This document shows, piece after piece, positions 62,979 through 64,000 of a stretch of DNA of 64,000 nt (position 1 is its first letter; the number at the start of each line of letters is the position of its first letter). The stretch spans positions 115,447 through 179,446 of the forward strand of contig NZ_PJBS01000348.1 in the NCBI RefSeq assembly GCF_002836055.1, in the 5' to 3' direction. Under the pieces are notes generated by a model that worked only from the letters and a program-made list of their open reading frames with translations, was not told the origin of the DNA and searched no databases. This DNA is from Psychroflexus sp. MES1-P1E. GTDB taxonomy: Bacteria; Bacteroidota; Bacteroidia; Flavobacteriales; Flavobacteriaceae. A program made the translations under genes and the position numbers.

Positions 62979-64000
62979 ATGGTAAAACCTTATGAATTCC
63001 AGGTAGCAGAAAGTGTATTTGAACTAAAATAACTTCGAAAAAAGCAATAGAGTCATAGGCTTGAAAAACGAGTAATCTGGCTTTAATCTATCCTTAACAA
63101 GCGTTTTAAAACTAGGAACAAACTTGCAGATTATTTAACAATTAGTCCAAGAATCCAACAGCCTTGGACAAAAAATATGTAGCCTTAGGAATAAAAGGTT
63201 TATTAACTGATCAACCTATGATTATTAAGTCAAGAATAATAACTTCAGAAATTCATCAAGGTTTAAAAATGCGTATTAATTCTAGCACGACACCTTTTCT
63301 AGGCTATTGGGAAGCTAAGTCATGGGTATATAAGCAATATGGAATGCATTTTAAATATTATTTACTGCGCCATTATGTAATACTGCATTTGAAGACGAAC
63401 CTTAAAAGCACTCAAAAATCTCACTATAAAAAAGATGTGGAGGCTGAAAAGCTTTTTAAAACCCCCTAGTGATCTATATAATAGCATATTAAGTTTAAAT
63501 AAAGATAAATTTGACTCCGTAAATTTATCTTTACAAGAGGAAGCACGATATGGAATGATGAACCATTTAGGCTCCTATCTTGAAGCCTCTGGAATCAAAT
63601 CCATAGTGAATTACCTGCTTGTTTATAAAACAAGCAGGTAATTCACTATGGAAGTTACTCTCCAATTAATGGAGATAGTTTTGTTTGGGAAGTTAATAGT
63701 GTGAATACCGATATTTTCAAGGCGTATCTCAATAGATTATCCAATTATAATCCCAAAGAATATAAAATTGTTGGTATTGACAATGCGGGATTTCATTCTA
63801 TAAAAAAATAGAATACCAGATAATATATATTTACTAAAGATTCCTCGGTACAATCCAGAACAAAATCCATAAGAACAAATATGACAGTATCTCAAAAGTA
63901 GATTCAAAAACAGGCATTTTGAAACTATGGAAGATTTGAAAAAATGGCTAAACGAAATGGTATGCAAAATAAAAGTTGAAACCATTAAATCCATAACTTC
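62979..64000 (+). pseudogene. IS630-family transposase, broken (right end beyond the window)
   Basis: It starts MVKPYEFQVAESVFELK and is then interrupted by stops. Frames together read KRFKTRNKLADYLTIS (HTH region), GLLTDQPMIIKS, TPFLGYWEAKSWVYKQYGMHFKYYLLRHY and KSHYKKDVEAEKLFKTP. The DDE part follows: VNLSLQEEARYGMM, FVWEVNSVNTDIFKAYLNRLSNYNPKEYKIVGIDNAGFHS, then degraded DSSVQSRTKS (expected PPYSPELNP). Several frameshifts and stops make it inactive. A 30-bp near-palindromic stretch (tgaattacctgcttg/caagcaggtaattca) lies at about 63607-63648 inside it. Confidence 0.82.

Noticed and set aside
63737-63994. Antisense frame within the transposase remnant
   Set aside because: The sense strand carries recognisable IS630 catalytic segments, so the reverse frame is incidental.

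Overview
The window looks like chromosomal DNA of a marine-type member of the Flavobacteriaceae (Bacteroidota). The DNA is AT-rich. Two promoters match the Bacteroidota -7 box TAnnTTTG, several lipoproteins carry the acidic SSDDD-type export signal after the lipid cysteine, and two genes end in type IX secretion (T9SS) sorting domains (one broken). Gene families such as HmuY, DUF6607, GMC oxidoreductase with gluconate dehydrogenase subunit 3, and DUF1080 fit the same group. I saw no tRNA, rRNA or CRISPR array.

Layout. 0-4.7 kb: a MacB-type tripartite efflux operon (two permeases, adaptor, TolC) followed by tsaB. 4.7-14.4 kb: housekeeping genes (mscS, metG, ldcA, yraN, pirin, glnS) with small secreted proteins. 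14.6-20.2 kb: a glycerol regulon (glpR, glpD, glpK, glpF and an outer-membrane barrel). 20.6-24.1 kb: pyruvate carboxylase. 24.7-32.5 kb: a sugar-oxidation island resembling the 3-keto-glycoside route (DUF1080 hydrolase, two TIM-barrel isomerases, Gfo/Idh/MocA dehydrogenase and NHS-type transporter on one strand; GMC oxidoreductase and its small subunit on the other). 33-42 kb: threonine-dehydrogenase-like SDR, M13 and S9 peptidases, ChaN-like and nitrilase-family proteins; the M13 gene has a single frameshift.

42-51 kb is a decaying zone: truncated DUF885, DUF6607, TonB-receptor and imelysin genes, transposase scraps and MITEs surround one intact hybrid histidine kinase with three near-identical PAS repeats. 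51.4-59.5 kb is an intact haem/iron uptake island: HmuY and a TonB receptor leftward, and DUF6607, ankyrin, DUF2271 and a PepSY-flavodoxin-reductase fusion rightward. The divergent promoters share a 19-bp palindrome. 59.5-64 kb is again mostly remnants, with a T9SS cargo gene and a broken IS630-family transposase at the right edge.

The most notable non-gene structure is a family of six dispersed elements (about 155-205 bp when complete). They have inverted repeats containing TATAATGTCG, and the best-preserved ends are flanked by TA. The left end of the broken IS630-family element at 62.93 kb carries a related terminal sequence. The short elements therefore look like MITEs moved by an IS630/Tc1-mariner-type transposase; one copy contains a perfect 19-bp terminator-like hairpin.
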